Made by a program: the position numbers and the translations under genes
The notes under the pieces: model-generated
Database searches by the model: none
What the model was told of the DNA's origin: nothing
Seen by the model: only the letters and a program-made list of their open reading frames with translations
In this document: one piece after another, positions 24,189 to 33,041 of the stretch
How positions within the stretch are numbered: the stretch's first letter is position 1
Layout of the letters: each line of letters opens with the position of its first letter
NCBI GenBank assembly: GCA_011389685.1
Contig: JAABTV010000033.1
Span: 1-41,127 of the forward strand
Direction: 5' to 3'
Source: Paracoccaceae bacterium
Lineage (GTDB): Bacteria > Pseudomonadota > Alphaproteobacteria > Rhodobacterales > Rhodobacteraceae
DNA length: 41,127 nt

Positions 24189-26555
24189 TCATCCCTGCAT
24201 CGCCGCCCAGACACGGGCCGGGCTCACCGGCATGTCGATGTGGTCCACCTTGTGACCGCCCGAATGCAATGCGTCGATCACCGCGTTCACCACCGAAGGC
24301 GGCGAGCCGATGGCACCGGCCTCGCCACAGCCCTTCACGCCCAAGGGATTGTGGGTACAGGGCGTCTGGCAGGAATGGTCAACGTCATAGAACGGCACGT
24401 CGTCGGCGCGCGGCATGGCGTAGTCCATGTACGAACCGGTCAGAAGCTGGCCGTTCTCGTCATAGACGCACTGTTCCAGAAGCGCCTGGCCGATGCCCTG
24501 GCCGATCCCGCCATGCACCTGCCCGTCGACGATCATCGGGTTGATGATATTGCCGAAATCGTCGGCCGCCGCAAAGCGTTCGATGGTGACCTTGCCGGTT
24601 TCCGGGTCGACCTCGACCTCACAGGCATAGGCCCCGGCCGGATAGGTAAAGTTGGCCGGGTCATAGAACGCCGTCTCCTCCAGCCCCGGTTCGATCTCGT
24701 CGAGCGGATAGTTATGCGGCACATAGGCCGCCAGGGTCACATCGCCCCAGGCCACCGACTTGTCGGTGCCCGCCACGCTGAACTGCCCGTCCTTCAACTC
24801 GATATCGGCCTCGCTGGCCTCCATCAGGTGGGCGGCGATCTTCTTGGCCTTGTTGATCACCTTCTCGGCGGCGCGCACCATGGCACTTCCCCCCACGGCG
24901 ATCGAGCGCGAGCCATAGGTGCCCATGCCCATCGGCGCATTGGCCGTGTCGCCATGCTCGATCTCGATCATGTCCGCATCGATCCCGATCATGTCGGCGA
25001 TCACCTGCGGAAAGGTCGTCTCGTGCCCCTGCCCGTGACTGTGCGAACCGGTCATGACCACGATCCCGCCGGTGGCATTGACCCGCACGGTGGCGGATTC
25101 ATACAAACCCGCCCGCGCACCCAGCTGACCGACCAGTTGCGAAGGCGCGATGCCGCAGGCCTCGATATAACAGTTCAGGCCCAGCCCGCGCAGCTTGCCG
25201 CGCGCCTCGCTTTCCTTGCGCCGCGCTTCGAACCCCGACAGGTCGGCCATCTTTTCCAGCACGTCCATCGTGCCGTGATAGTCGCCGGTGTCATATTCCA
25301 CCGCCACCGGCGTGGCATAGGGGAACTCGGTCACGAAATTCTGCCGGCGCAGCGCGATCGGGTCCAGGCCCAGCTCCCGCGCCGCCTTGTCGATCACCCG
25401 TTCGAGCTGGTAGGTCGCCTCGGGCCGCCCGGCACCGCGATAGGCATCCACCGGCACCGTGTTGGTAAAGACCGCCTTGACGTTCACGTAGATCAGCGGC
25501 GTCTTGTAATTGCCCGCCATCAGCGTCCCGTGCAGCCATGTCGGCACCGAAGGCGCAAAGGTGCTGAGATAAGCGCCCATATTGGCATAGGTCTCGGTTC
25601 GGATCGCGGTGAAATTGTTGTCCTTGTCCAGTGCCAGTTCGATCCTGGTCACGTGATCGCGCCCGTGCGCGTCGCTGATGAAGGCCTCCGACCGGCTTGA
25701 CGTCCATTTCACCGGCCGGTTCACCGCCTTGGCGGCGAAGGTGCAGAACGCCTCTTCGGCATAGTGAAAGATCTTCGACCCGAACCCCCCGCCCACATCG
25801 GGCGCCACGACGCGCAGCTTGTGCTCGGGGATGCCCAACACGAAAGCGCCCATCAACAGGCGGATCACATGCGGGTTCTGGCTGGTGGTATAAAGCGTGT
25901 GCTCGCCGGTGCTCCGGTTGAAATCACCGACCGCCACGCGCGGCTCCATCGGGTTGGCAACCAGCCTCTGATTCTTCAGTTCGAGCGTGGTGACATGCGC
26001 CGCCTCGTTGATCGCCTTGTCCACCGCCTCGCGGTTCTCCTCGACGAACCCCCAGTCATAGCAAAGGTTCGAGCTCAGATCATCATGCACCTTGGTGGCG
26101 CCATCCTGAACCGCGGCCTTCATGTCGATCACCGCCGGAAGGTCTTCGATATCCACCTCGATCGCCTCGGCCGCATCGCGCGCCTGCTCGGCCGTCTCGG
26201 CCACCACCGCGGCAATCGGGTCGCCGACATGGCGGACCTTGCCCTGCGCCAGAACCGGGTGCGCCGGCTCCTGCATCGGCTGGCCGTGCCGGTCGGTCAC
26301 GCACCAGCCGCAGGGCAGACCGCCCACGCCCTCGAAATCCGCACCGGTAAAGACGCGGATGACACCCGGCATGCCCTCGGCGGCGCCGGTATCGACCTTG
26401 CTCAACTTCCCATGTGCCACGTCAGAACGCAGGAAATGCACATAGGCCTGTCCACGCACGTTGATATCGTCGGTATAATTGCCCGCGCCGGTCAGAAACC
26501 GCACGTCCTCGCGCCGTTTGCTGCCGGCACCAATGCCGTCATGATCCTTTGGCAT
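24189..26555 (-). CDS. coxL: form II CO-dehydrogenase-like molybdenum subunit (CoxL)
   Basis: 788 residues of the xanthine-oxidase family. The active-site loop reads AYRGAGR (371-377), the form II signature; form I CO dehydrogenase has AYxCSFR, with the copper-binding cysteine that is missing here. The molybdenum-site glutamate is E745 in [11 protein letters not shown]. Other cofactor loops are [10 protein letters not shown] and [12 protein letters not shown]. Whether form II enzymes oxidise CO in vivo is disputed; another substrate is possible. Cytoplasmic/membrane-side heterotrimer with CoxS and CoxM. Confidence 0.93.
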   Translation of the reverse strand: MPKDHDGIGAGSKRREDVRFLTGAGNYTDDINVRGQAYVHFLRSDVAHGKLSKVDTGAAEGMPGVIRVFTGADFEGVGGLPCGWCVTDRHGQPMQEPAHPVLAQGKVRHVGDPIAAVVAETAEQARDAAEAIEVDIEDLPAVIDMKAAVQDGATKVHDDLSSNLCYDWGFVEENREAVDKAINEAAHVTTLELKNQRLVANPMEPRVAVGDFNRSTGEHTLYTTSQNPHVIRLLMGAFVLGIPEHKLRVVAPDVGGGFGSKIFHYAEEAFCTFAAKAVNRPVKWTSSRSEAFISDAHGRDHVTRIELALDKDNNFTAIRTETYANMGAYLSTFAPSVPTWLHGTLMAGNYKTPLIYVNVKAVFTNTVPVDAYRGAGRPEATYQLERVIDKAARELGLDPIALRRQNFVTEFPYATPVAVEYDTGDYHGTMDVLEKMADLSGFEARRKESEARGKLRGLGLNCYIEACGIAPSQLVGQLGARAGLYESATVRVNATGGIVVMTGSHSHGQGHETTFPQVIADMIGIDADMIEIEHGDTANAPMGMGTYGSRSIAVGGSAMVRAAEKVINKAKKIAAHLMEASEADIELKDGQFSVAGTDKSVAWGDVTLAAYVPHNYPLDEIEPGLEETAFYDPANFTYPAGAYACEVEVDPETGKVTIERFAAADDFGNIINPMIVDGQVHGGIGQGIGQALLEQCVYDENGQLLTGSYMDYAMPRADDVPFYDVDHSCQTPCTHNPLGVKGCGEAGAIGSPPSVVNAVIDALHSGGHKVDHIDMPVSPARVWAAMQG

Positions 26556-26600
26556 TCCAAATTCCTCCCATTTGTGGCGGGGTCAAACCCGCCCTGCGCC

Positions 26601-27086
26601 TCATTCGGCGGCAATCGCGCCCACGTTCTGGCCGGATGCGGCCATGATCGCCTTGACGATGTTGTGATACCCGGTGCAGCGGCAGAGATTGCCCTCCAGG
26701 TAATCGCGGATCTCGGCCTCGCTCGGCTTTGGGTTGTCTTTCAGAAGCGCCGCGGCACTCATCACCATGCCCGGCGTGCAGAATCCGCATTGCAGCCCGT
26801 GATGCTCCTGAAAAGCGGCCTGAATGGCATTCAGCGTCCCATCCGGTGCGGCCTGGCCCTCGATGGTGGCCACCTCGGCCCCCTCGGCCTCGAGCGCGAA
26901 CATGGTGCAGGCCTTGACGGCGTCCCCATCGACATGCACAACGCAGGCACCGCATTGGCTGGTATCACAGCCGACATGCGTGCCGGTAAGGCCCATCGTG
27001 TCGCGAAGAAATGAACTCAGCAGCGTGCGCCCTTCGACATTGCCGGACGCAGGTTTGCCGTTCACGGTCATGCTGACCTGTGGCAT
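26601..27086 (-). CDS. coxS: form II CO-dehydrogenase-like iron-sulfur subunit (CoxS)
   Basis: 161 residues with two [2Fe-2S] clusters: C40, C45, C48 and C60 in the plant-ferredoxin-like domain, and C100, C103, C135 and C137 in the helical domain ([18 protein letters not shown]). It is first in the S-L-M block, and its stop is 45 bases from the coxL start. The 102-base gap upstream separates it from the molybdopterin-binding gene. Confidence 0.95.
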   Translation of the reverse strand: MPQVSMTVNGKPASGNVEGRTLLSSFLRDTMGLTGTHVGCDTSQCGACVVHVDGDAVKACTMFALEAEGAEVATIEGQAAPDGTLNAIQAAFQEHHGLQCGFCTPGMVMSAAALLKDNPKPSEAEIRDYLEGNLCRCTGYHNIVKAIMAASGQNVGAIAAE

Positions 27087-27188
27087 AGGCTCCTCCCAGA
27101 TTTGATCTTGTGTTTTTCTGATGCAAGTTAAACACGGGTCACCCCGGTTGAGAACCCGGAATTTTCCAGCCCGACGCTTTTCCCCGCC

Positions 27189-28217
27189 TCACGTTTTCGT
27201 GGCTGTTTCCGGCGCCTTGCCCGCACGCCTCTTGCCGCGCCGCGGCATCGGGCGCGTCGGAATTTCCTTGAGCAGACCGCCCACGCCCATCGCGGCGATG
27301 TCGGCATCGCTCACCTCAAGGCCACAGATCACCCGGCTCAGCACCCAGTCGGCCCCGTTGAGCGCGGGCGAGCGCGCGCAACCCGGCAGCCCGATCACCG
27401 GGCGCGCGTCCAGCGCACCGATGAACAGGAGGTTCCCCGGATCGACCGGCATGCCAAAGCGATCGACCCGCCCCCCGGCCTCGCGCAGCGCCTCGGGGCC
27501 GGTATCCTCCGGGTCCGATGTCGCCGATCCGGTCAGGATCAGGGTCATGTCCCCGCGCGCCTCACCCAGCGCCCGCGCCAGCGCCCCGCTCTCATGCGGC
27601 ACATGCACCACCTCGGCCAGCTCCACGCCCAGCGCCTCGAGCCGCCCGGCAATCGCCTCGCGCCCCTTCTCACCCGCACCGCCCGCGATCTCGGTGACGA
27701 TCAGGCTGGCGCTGTCTATCACCGGCCGGACCAGCCGCAGCGCCCCGCGCGCATGCTCCGCCGCAACCGCCACATCCTCGCCCGACACCCCGTAAGAGAT
27801 GATCTTGACCGTCGCCACCATGCCGCCGCCCGCCATCTGCTGAAAGGGCGGCACGGTGGCCACCGTGATCATCGGGTTGACCCGGTTGGCCTCAAGCAGC
27901 CGCGCCGCATCCATCAGCACCACGCCGGGGCCATCGGCAATCACGTTGACCCGGCCCGTAAAGGCCCGGCTGAGGCTCAGCCCCGCACCCATGCCCTCGA
28001 TCAACGCCCCGGCAATCCGGCTTGCCGCCTCGTCCTCGTGCAGATCACCCGCCCCGAGCCGCGCCACCGTCACCTGCGCGATTCCCGCCGCCTCCAGCGC
28101 CGCGATATGCTCCGCCTCCAGAACCAGCCCCTTGCGCAACCGCTTCTTTCCGACGGCGACCGAATGCGCCAGTATCGCCCCTTCGGCATCCTTTATGGGA
28201 ACCGGGCCGAACCTCAT
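27189..28217 (-). CDS. MoeA/MogA-like molybdopterin-binding protein
   Basis: 342 residues. An N-terminal part (FGPVPIKDAEGAILAHS, then a helix-rich domain) precedes a C-terminal molybdopterin-binding fold with LILTGSATSDPEDTGPEAL and VIGLPGCARSPALNGADWVL. This type accompanies CO-dehydrogenase-like clusters and probably handles molybdenum insertion or cofactor transfer (inference). ATG 28217 overlaps the xdhC stop by ATGA; 24 bases more are open upstream but lie within xdhC. Confidence 0.85.
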   Translation of the reverse strand: MRFGPVPIKDAEGAILAHSVAVGKKRLRKGLVLEAEHIAALEAAGIAQVTVARLGAGDLHEDEAASRIAGALIEGMGAGLSLSRAFTGRVNVIADGPGVVLMDAARLLEANRVNPMITVATVPPFQQMAGGGMVATVKIISYGVSGEDVAVAAEHARGALRLVRPVIDSASLIVTEIAGGAGEKGREAIAGRLEALGVELAEVVHVPHESGALARALGEARGDMTLILTGSATSDPEDTGPEALREAGGRVDRFGMPVDPGNLLFIGALDARPVIGLPGCARSPALNGADWVLSRVICGLEVSDADIAAMGVGGLLKEIPTRPMPRRGKRRAGKAPETATKT

Positions 28218-29176
28218 CCCTTCCTCAACACCATCAGGCATTCGGCCAGGATCGACACCGCGATCTCCGCCGGCCCCGCCGCCCCGATATCAAGACCCAC
28301 CGGCGCGTGAATCCGCGCGATCTCCTCGCCGGAAAACCCGTCCTCCTCCAGCCGCGCCACCCGCTTGGCATGGGTCCGGGTCGATCCCAGCGCGCCGATA
28401 TAGAACACCGCCGAGCGCAGCCCCGCCACCAGCGCCGGATCGTCAAGCTTGGGGTCATGGGTGAGCAGAACCAGCGCCGTGCGCGCATCGAGCCCCAACG
28501 CCGCCACGGCCTCATCGGGCCAGTCGTCCAGAATGGTCTCGCCCGGAAACCGCTCGGACGACCCGAAAGCCGGGCGCGGGTCGATCAACAGCGGATCGAA
28601 CCCCGCCAGTCGCGCCATCGGCACCAGCGCCTGCGCGATATGCACCGCGCCCACCACGATCATCCTCAGCGGCGGGTTGTGGATGGTCACGAAACTGCCA
28701 TCCTCTTCAAAGCCCGAGCGGTCCATGCGAAATCGCTGCTCGAACCCTTCGCGCACCAGCCGCCGCGCCCCGTCCCCGGTGGGCGAGATCACCGCGACCC
28801 GCTCGCGCGCCGCCCGCGCCGCCACCAGCTCTTCCAGCACCGCCACCGGCAGGACCGGCCCGACCGGCTCGACCGTCACCCGGATCGTGCCACCACAGGC
28901 CAAACCCACGGCAAAGGCGTCGCCATCGCTCACGCCATATTCCAGCATCCGGGGCGCGCCCTCCTCCAGCGCCTCCAGCGCCTCGGCTACCACCGCGCCT
29001 TCGACACACCCTCCCGAGACCGAACCCTCGATCGCACCCTCGTCGGAAATCACCAGCTGCGCACCCACCCGGCGCGGCGCGCTGCCCCAGGTCTCGACCA
29101 CGGTGGCCAGCGCCACCTTGCGCCCCGCCCGCAGCCAGTCGAGCGCGGTTTCGGGAATGTTGTCGAAGCGGTCCAT
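28214..29176 (-). CDS. xdhC: XdhC/CoxI-family molybdenum cofactor maturation protein
   Basis: 320 residues from ATG 29176 (GGGAG five bases upstream; ATG 29188 also possible). The N-terminal XdhC domain has ATVVETWGSAPRRVGAQLVIS and GSVSGGCVEGAV, and the C-terminal Rossmann domain has IVVGAVHIAQALVPMA and YIGALGSTRTHAKR. XdhC binds Mo cofactor, promotes its sulfuration and hands it to the apo-enzyme. It sits directly after the terminator of the YeeE pair, so it may need read-through or a promoter hidden there. Confidence 0.92.
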   Translation of the reverse strand: MDRFDNIPETALDWLRAGRKVALATVVETWGSAPRRVGAQLVISDEGAIEGSVSGGCVEGAVVAEALEALEEGAPRMLEYGVSDGDAFAVGLACGGTIRVTVEPVGPVLPVAVLEELVAARAARERVAVISPTGDGARRLVREGFEQRFRMDRSGFEEDGSFVTIHNPPLRMIVVGAVHIAQALVPMARLAGFDPLLIDPRPAFGSSERFPGETILDDWPDEAVAALGLDARTALVLLTHDPKLDDPALVAGLRSAVFYIGALGSTRTHAKRVARLEEDGFSGEEIARIHAPVGLDIGAAGPAEIAVSILAECLMVLRKG

Positions 29177-29200
29177 GGCGTCTCCCATCCAGCCCTTTCA

Positions 29201-29240
29201 CCAAACAAAAGAAAACGGCCACCCGCAAGGGGCAGCCGTT
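29201..29240 (-). terminator. rho-independent terminator of the YeeE/YedE pair
   Basis: On the minus strand an 11-bp stem (two G·U pairs) starts AACGGC at 29240 and ends GCCGTT at 29214, with loop CTTGC. The T-rich tract TTCTTTTGTTTGG (29213-29201) follows. It lies 39 bases after the second YeeE gene. Confidence 0.82.
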
Positions 29241-29279
29241 CGCGATTTCATGATCGGTCAGGTTTAACTCGGCCAGGTC

Positions 29280-29870
29280 TTACTCGGCCGGTGCCACCGC
29301 CTCGCCCCGACCCACGATCCGCTCGGGCAGCACAAAGGCGATCACGATGAAGCCCGCCCCCAGCACGATCCCCAGCAGATCGCCCTGAATGGCGCTCAAC
29401 CCGTCGAATTTCGACCCCGGCACCGTGCCGAGCGTAACCTTGCCGCCAAGGATGTTGTCCAGCATGCCCGAGGCCAGCCATGCCGGATAGGTCACCATAT
29501 AGGCCGCAGCCCCCAGCAGGCCGCCCGCGATGAAGAACCACGCGTCCTTGCGCCCGCTGGCCGCCGCGCAGACGCCGGTGCCCGGGCAATACCCCGCCAG
29601 CGCCCAGCCCGCGCCAAGCAGAAGGCCGCCGATGAACACGCCGATATAGGCCGCCTTGACGCTCATGTGCCCGACCTCGACAAGGCCCAGCATCTGACCG
29701 GCGAACATCAGGACCGACCCGGTGCCGATCGCCAGAAGGATGGTCTTCATCAGGTGCAGGTTGGTGAGGGTCAGCATCTTGCCGATCCAGTTCGGGTTGG
29801 TCGCCCCGATCCGGTCGAGCACCGCCCCGAATGCCGCACCGATCACCAGTGCAAGTATGATCGAACTCAT
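29280..29870 (-). CDS. YeeE/YedE-family sulfur transporter, second half protein
   Basis: 196 residues with about five membrane segments. The family cysteine motif is GYCPGTGVCAAASGRKDAW, the C-terminal-half motif of YeeE/TsuA. In TsuA, cysteines of this kind relay thiosulfate across the membrane; here the fold is split over two genes. It starts three bases after the first half gene ends, so the two are surely co-translated. Substrate may be thiosulfate or another reduced sulfur compound (inference). Confidence 0.88.
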   Translation of the reverse strand: MSSIILALVIGAAFGAVLDRIGATNPNWIGKMLTLTNLHLMKTILLAIGTGSVLMFAGQMLGLVEVGHMSVKAAYIGVFIGGLLLGAGWALAGYCPGTGVCAAASGRKDAWFFIAGGLLGAAAYMVTYPAWLASGMLDNILGGKVTLGTVPGSKFDGLSAIQGDLLGIVLGAGFIVIAFVLPERIVGRGEAVAPAE

Positions 29871-29873
29871 GTC

Positions 29874-30425
29874 TCAGCCCTCCTTGCGATAGAGCATCAT
29901 GGATACGGGAATCGCCGTGGCGAAGGCGCCCAGCGCGAAGATATAGCCCGACAGCGAGGTCTGCATCATGCCCGACATCATGTGCCCCGAGGTGCACCCC
30001 CCTGCAAGGCGCGCGCCGTAAAGCACGATGAACCCGCCGAGAAAGGCCACGGCATAACGCTTCCACGGTGTGTCGCCATAATTGGCATACCAGATCGCGG
30101 GCAGCCTGCGCTCATCCTGCGGCACGCCGCCCCGCGCCATCGCCGACAGGAACGCCCCGAGCATCATCGCGATGACGAAAACAAAGCTGTAATTGAGCGG
30201 GTTGGCCACCGATTTGGCATATTTCCCGCCCGACTTGGCCAGATAGGCGTTGGTCGAGGTCCAGCTCTCCTCGGTTTGCGTCACAAGCTCGGAATTGACC
30301 GCGTTGCCGATGATCCCGTCCAGGATGACGAACTGCGTCGACACCCCGATCGGTTTCACCAGAAGCACCGCCAGAAAGAACACGACGCCCAGAAGAAGGC
30401 CCCCCGTTTTCCAGTTGAGTGTCAT
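29874..30425 (-). CDS. YeeE/YedE-family sulfur transporter, first half protein
   Basis: 183 residues with about four membrane segments and the N-terminal-half motif ARLAGGCTSGHMMSG, whose cysteine pairs functionally with the one in the next gene. ATG 30425 has GAGGGG eight bases upstream. It is controlled by a promoter with a palindromic operator (30459-30487). It interrupts the cox cluster between coxE and xdhC. Confidence 0.88.
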   Translation of the reverse strand: MTLNWKTGGLLLGVVFFLAVLLVKPIGVSTQFVILDGIIGNAVNSELVTQTEESWTSTNAYLAKSGGKYAKSVANPLNYSFVFVIAMMLGAFLSAMARGGVPQDERRLPAIWYANYGDTPWKRYAVAFLGGFIVLYGARLAGGCTSGHMMSGMMQTSLSGYIFALGAFATAIPVSMMLYRKEG

Positions 30426-30458
30426 TGGTGAGTCCCCTCATTTCACATTCTGAAAACA

Positions 30459-30487
30459 TGATATATATTCTGGAGAATATTTGTAAA
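30459..30487 (-). promoter_or_regulatory. promoter and palindromic operator of the YeeE/YedE pair
   Basis: On the minus strand TTTACA (30487-30482) is the -35 and ATATCA or TATATC (30464-30459 or one base earlier) the -10, with a 16-17 base spacer. The spacer is almost wholly filled by the perfect dyad ATATTCT-CC-AGAATAT (30480-30465). A repressor here would block RNA polymerase. ArsR-type sulfide/persulfide repressors (BigR/SqrR) often control such transporters and bind AT-rich ATTC/GAAT dyads, so one of these is the likely partner (inference). Confidence 0.7.
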
Positions 30488-30549
30488 CCCGTGAAACCGC
30501 GCAGGATTGTCGCGGTCGGGCCATCATGAACGGCCGGTTCGGCCCACGG

Positions 30550-31806
30550 TCACGGCACGAGCATCGCCATCAGCCGCGCCTTCTCGCCGATGTCGTCGGG
30601 GCGCGAGAGGGCGGCGGCCAACTCTTCCAGCGTCGCAACCGAATGACCCGCGCGGAAACTGTCGACATGCGGCAGCATCGCGCGGATGCCCGCCGCCTTG
30701 GGGGCGAACCCGTCCCAGCGCAGCAGCGGGTTGAGCCAGATCAGGCGACGCGCCGAGAGATGCAGCCGCTCGATCTCCTTTTCCAAGAGCGTGGCGTCGT
30801 CCCGGTCGAGCCCGTCGGAGATGAGCAGAACCACCGCCCCCTGTCCGGTCACCCGGCGCGACCAGTCGCGGTTGAAGGCATGCAGGCTCTGCCCGATCCG
30901 CGTGCCGCCTTCCCAGTCCTGCGCCTGCGCCCCGGCGGCCTTGAGCGCCTGATCGACGTCGCGGGTGGCAAGATGCCGGGTGATGTTGGTCAGCCGTGTC
31001 CCGAAGGTGAAGGCATGCACCTTCGACCATCCCGCCCCCTTGTGATTGGCCACAGCGTGCAGGAAATGCAGCACCATGCGGCTGTATTGGCTCATCGAGC
31101 CGGAGATGTCGCACAGCACGACGAGGTTGGGCCAGCGCGGGCGCGGTGCCTTCATCTGCAGCTTGCGCAATTCGCCCCCCTGCCGCATCGCCGCGCGCAG
31201 GGTGCGCCGCCCGTCGATCTCGCGGCCATGGATCGCGGCCATGCCCCGGCGCGTCGGGATCGGCTTGACCGGCAGGCGCAGCCGCGCCAGCATGCGCTTG
31301 GCCTCGGCGATCTCGGCGGTGCTCATCTGTTCGAAATCGAGCGTCCTGAGGCGCTCCTCGCGCGACATGGTGCGCGAGGCGTCGATCTCGATCTGAACCT
31401 CCTCGCCGCTCTCCTCGATCTTGGGCAGATCCCGCTCGACCCCGTCGAGCAGCGCCTCGGCCGCGCGTTTTTCGGCCGCCTCGGCGCGGCGCTCCTCCTG
31501 CACGCCACGGATGGCGGGCAGCATCATCGACATCATGTGCTCCATGTAGCGCGGATCGCGCCAGTAGAGGCGGAAAAGCTGGGCAAAGACGCGGCGATGC
31601 TCGGGCCGGTTCACGAAACAGGCATGCAGGACCCAGTAGAAATCCGCCTTTTCGGTGAACCCCGCCGCCTCGACCGCGCGGATCGCGTCGATCACCCGCC
31701 CCGGCCCGATCGGCAGTCCCGCCTTGCGCAGCGCCCGAGCGAAATGGGTGATGTTGTGGGCCAGTCTCGGGTGCTCGGGAAGATCGAGCGCAGGGAATTC
31801 GCTCAT
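30550..31806 (-). CDS. coxE: CoxE-like von Willebrand factor A domain protein
   Basis: 418 residues from ATG 31806. An N-terminal helical part (LAHNITHFARALRKAGLPIGPGRV, then WVLHACFVNRPEHRRVF) leads to a C-terminal vWA domain with the metal site DISGSMS and the later ISDGLDRDD. CoxE works with the AAA+ protein CoxD in maturing the molybdenum active site of CO dehydrogenase. It follows coxD after 85 bases holding repeat copy 4. Confidence 0.9.
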   Translation of the reverse strand: MSEFPALDLPEHPRLAHNITHFARALRKAGLPIGPGRVIDAIRAVEAAGFTEKADFYWVLHACFVNRPEHRRVFAQLFRLYWRDPRYMEHMMSMMLPAIRGVQEERRAEAAEKRAAEALLDGVERDLPKIEESGEEVQIEIDASRTMSREERLRTLDFEQMSTAEIAEAKRMLARLRLPVKPIPTRRGMAAIHGREIDGRRTLRAAMRQGGELRKLQMKAPRPRWPNLVVLCDISGSMSQYSRMVLHFLHAVANHKGAGWSKVHAFTFGTRLTNITRHLATRDVDQALKAAGAQAQDWEGGTRIGQSLHAFNRDWSRRVTGQGAVVLLISDGLDRDDATLLEKEIERLHLSARRLIWLNPLLRWDGFAPKAAGIRAMLPHVDSFRAGHSVATLEELAAALSRPDDIGEKARLMAMLVP

Positions 31807-31816
31807 TCCGAACCAT

Positions 31817-31890
31817 GGGGGCGCTGCCCCCAAGGCGCAAAACGTGCCACGTTTTGCCGCCCCCCCGGAGTATTTCGGGCAAGATGAAGC
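31817..31890. repeat. dispersed GCTTCATC motif copy 4 with two hairpins
   Basis: On the minus strand GCTTCATCTTGCCC (31890 on) and ...AAATACTCC run to 31867. Then come a palindrome of 10-base arms (GCAAAACGTG / CACGTTTTGC, 31837-31857) and a GGGGGC-GCT-GCCCCC stem (31817-31831). The block fills the coxD-coxE gap and looks like the full form of this dispersed element. Confidence 0.7.
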
Positions 31891-31891
31891 A

Positions 31892-32800
31892 TCAGGCCGG
31901 TTCGAGCGATGATTTCACTTCGTCCAGGATGCGCTTGGCCTCGGACCCCTGGAGTTTCTGGATGTCGTCCTGGTATTTCAGGATCGCACCCAGCGTGTCG
32001 GCGATGACCTCGGGACTGAGGTCGAGCACGTCGAGCGCCAGAAGGCATTTGGCCCAGTCGATGGTTTCCGCCACCCCCGGCTTCTTGAACAGATCCTCGG
32101 TGCGCAGTTTCTGGACGAAGGCCACCACCTGCTGCGACAGGTGCTCGGCCGCCTCGGGCGCGCGGGCGTGCAGGATCTCGATCTCGCGCTCGAAATCGGG
32201 GTAATCGACCCAGTGATAGAGGCAACGGCGCTTCAAGGCGTCATGCACCTCGCGGGTGCGGTTCGAGGTCAGGATGACGATCGGCGGCTCCGGCGCCGTG
32301 ATCGTGCCCAGTTCCGGGATCGTCACCTGGAAATCGCTGAGCGCCTCCAGCAGGAACGCCTCGAACGGCTCGTCGGTGCGGTCCAACTCGTCGATGAGCA
32401 GGACCGGCGCGCCGCCCGGCTGCGGGCGCATCGCCTGCAGGAGCGGGCGCTCGATCAGGTAGTCCTCGGTAAAAAGCTCGGTCTTGAGCATGTCCGCATC
32501 CGCACCCCCCGCCGCTTCGGCGGCGCGGATGGCGATCATCTGTTCGGCGAAATTCCACTCATAGACCGCCGAGGCGGCGTCGAGCCCCTCGTAGCATTGC
32601 AGCCGGATCAGCCGCCGCCCCAGCCCGGCCGCCAGCGCCTTGGCGATCTCGGTCTTGCCGACCCCGGCCTCGCCTTCGAGAAACAGCGGCCGGCCCAGCC
32701 GCAAGGCCAGGAAGACCACCGTGCCCAGCGCCCGCCCGCAGACGTAATCCTGCCCGGCCAGCATCGCCTGGACATCGTCGATGGATGTGATTTCGCGCAT
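31892..32800 (-). CDS. coxD: CoxD-like MoxR-family AAA+ ATPase
   Basis: 302 residues from ATG 32800 (GGGAGGG upstream). Walker A is EGEAGVGKTE and Walker B is VLLIDELDR, followed by the sensor ILTSNRTREVHDALKRRCLYHWVDYP, as in MoxR/CoxD. CoxD is a chaperone needed to add sulfur (and copper in form I) to the molybdenum site. It is the first gene of the leftward cox cluster and divergent from the glycosyltransferase run. Confidence 0.93.
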   Translation of the reverse strand: MREITSIDDVQAMLAGQDYVCGRALGTVVFLALRLGRPLFLEGEAGVGKTEIAKALAAGLGRRLIRLQCYEGLDAASAVYEWNFAEQMIAIRAAEAAGGADADMLKTELFTEDYLIERPLLQAMRPQPGGAPVLLIDELDRTDEPFEAFLLEALSDFQVTIPELGTITAPEPPIVILTSNRTREVHDALKRRCLYHWVDYPDFEREIEILHARAPEAAEHLSQQVVAFVQKLRTEDLFKKPGVAETIDWAKCLLALDVLDLSPEVIADTLGAILKYQDDIQKLQGSEAKRILDEVKSSLEPA

Positions 32801-33041
32801 GACGGCCCTCCCTGCGATAACGACTGCATGGCCCATGCCACAAGGTCAAGTCACGCTCTGTCGCGGAAACGCCCCGACACGGGGGCGATTTTCATGAAAG
32901 ATTGACGTTTTTCACTCCAGATGCCATGGTTCGTGACAATAAAAAGTTGTGAGAATGGCCGCGAATGGCCACGGCACCAAGGCAGGCAGAGACGGGCAGA
33001 GACATGAGCGAATGTTCCGGCACGACGGCGGGGGTGCGGCG

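Noticed and set aside
32953..33003. Short tandem repeats (GAATGGCC twice, GGCAGAGAC twice) before the first glycosyltransferase
   Set aside because: Only two short copies each; too little to claim a repeat element or operator.
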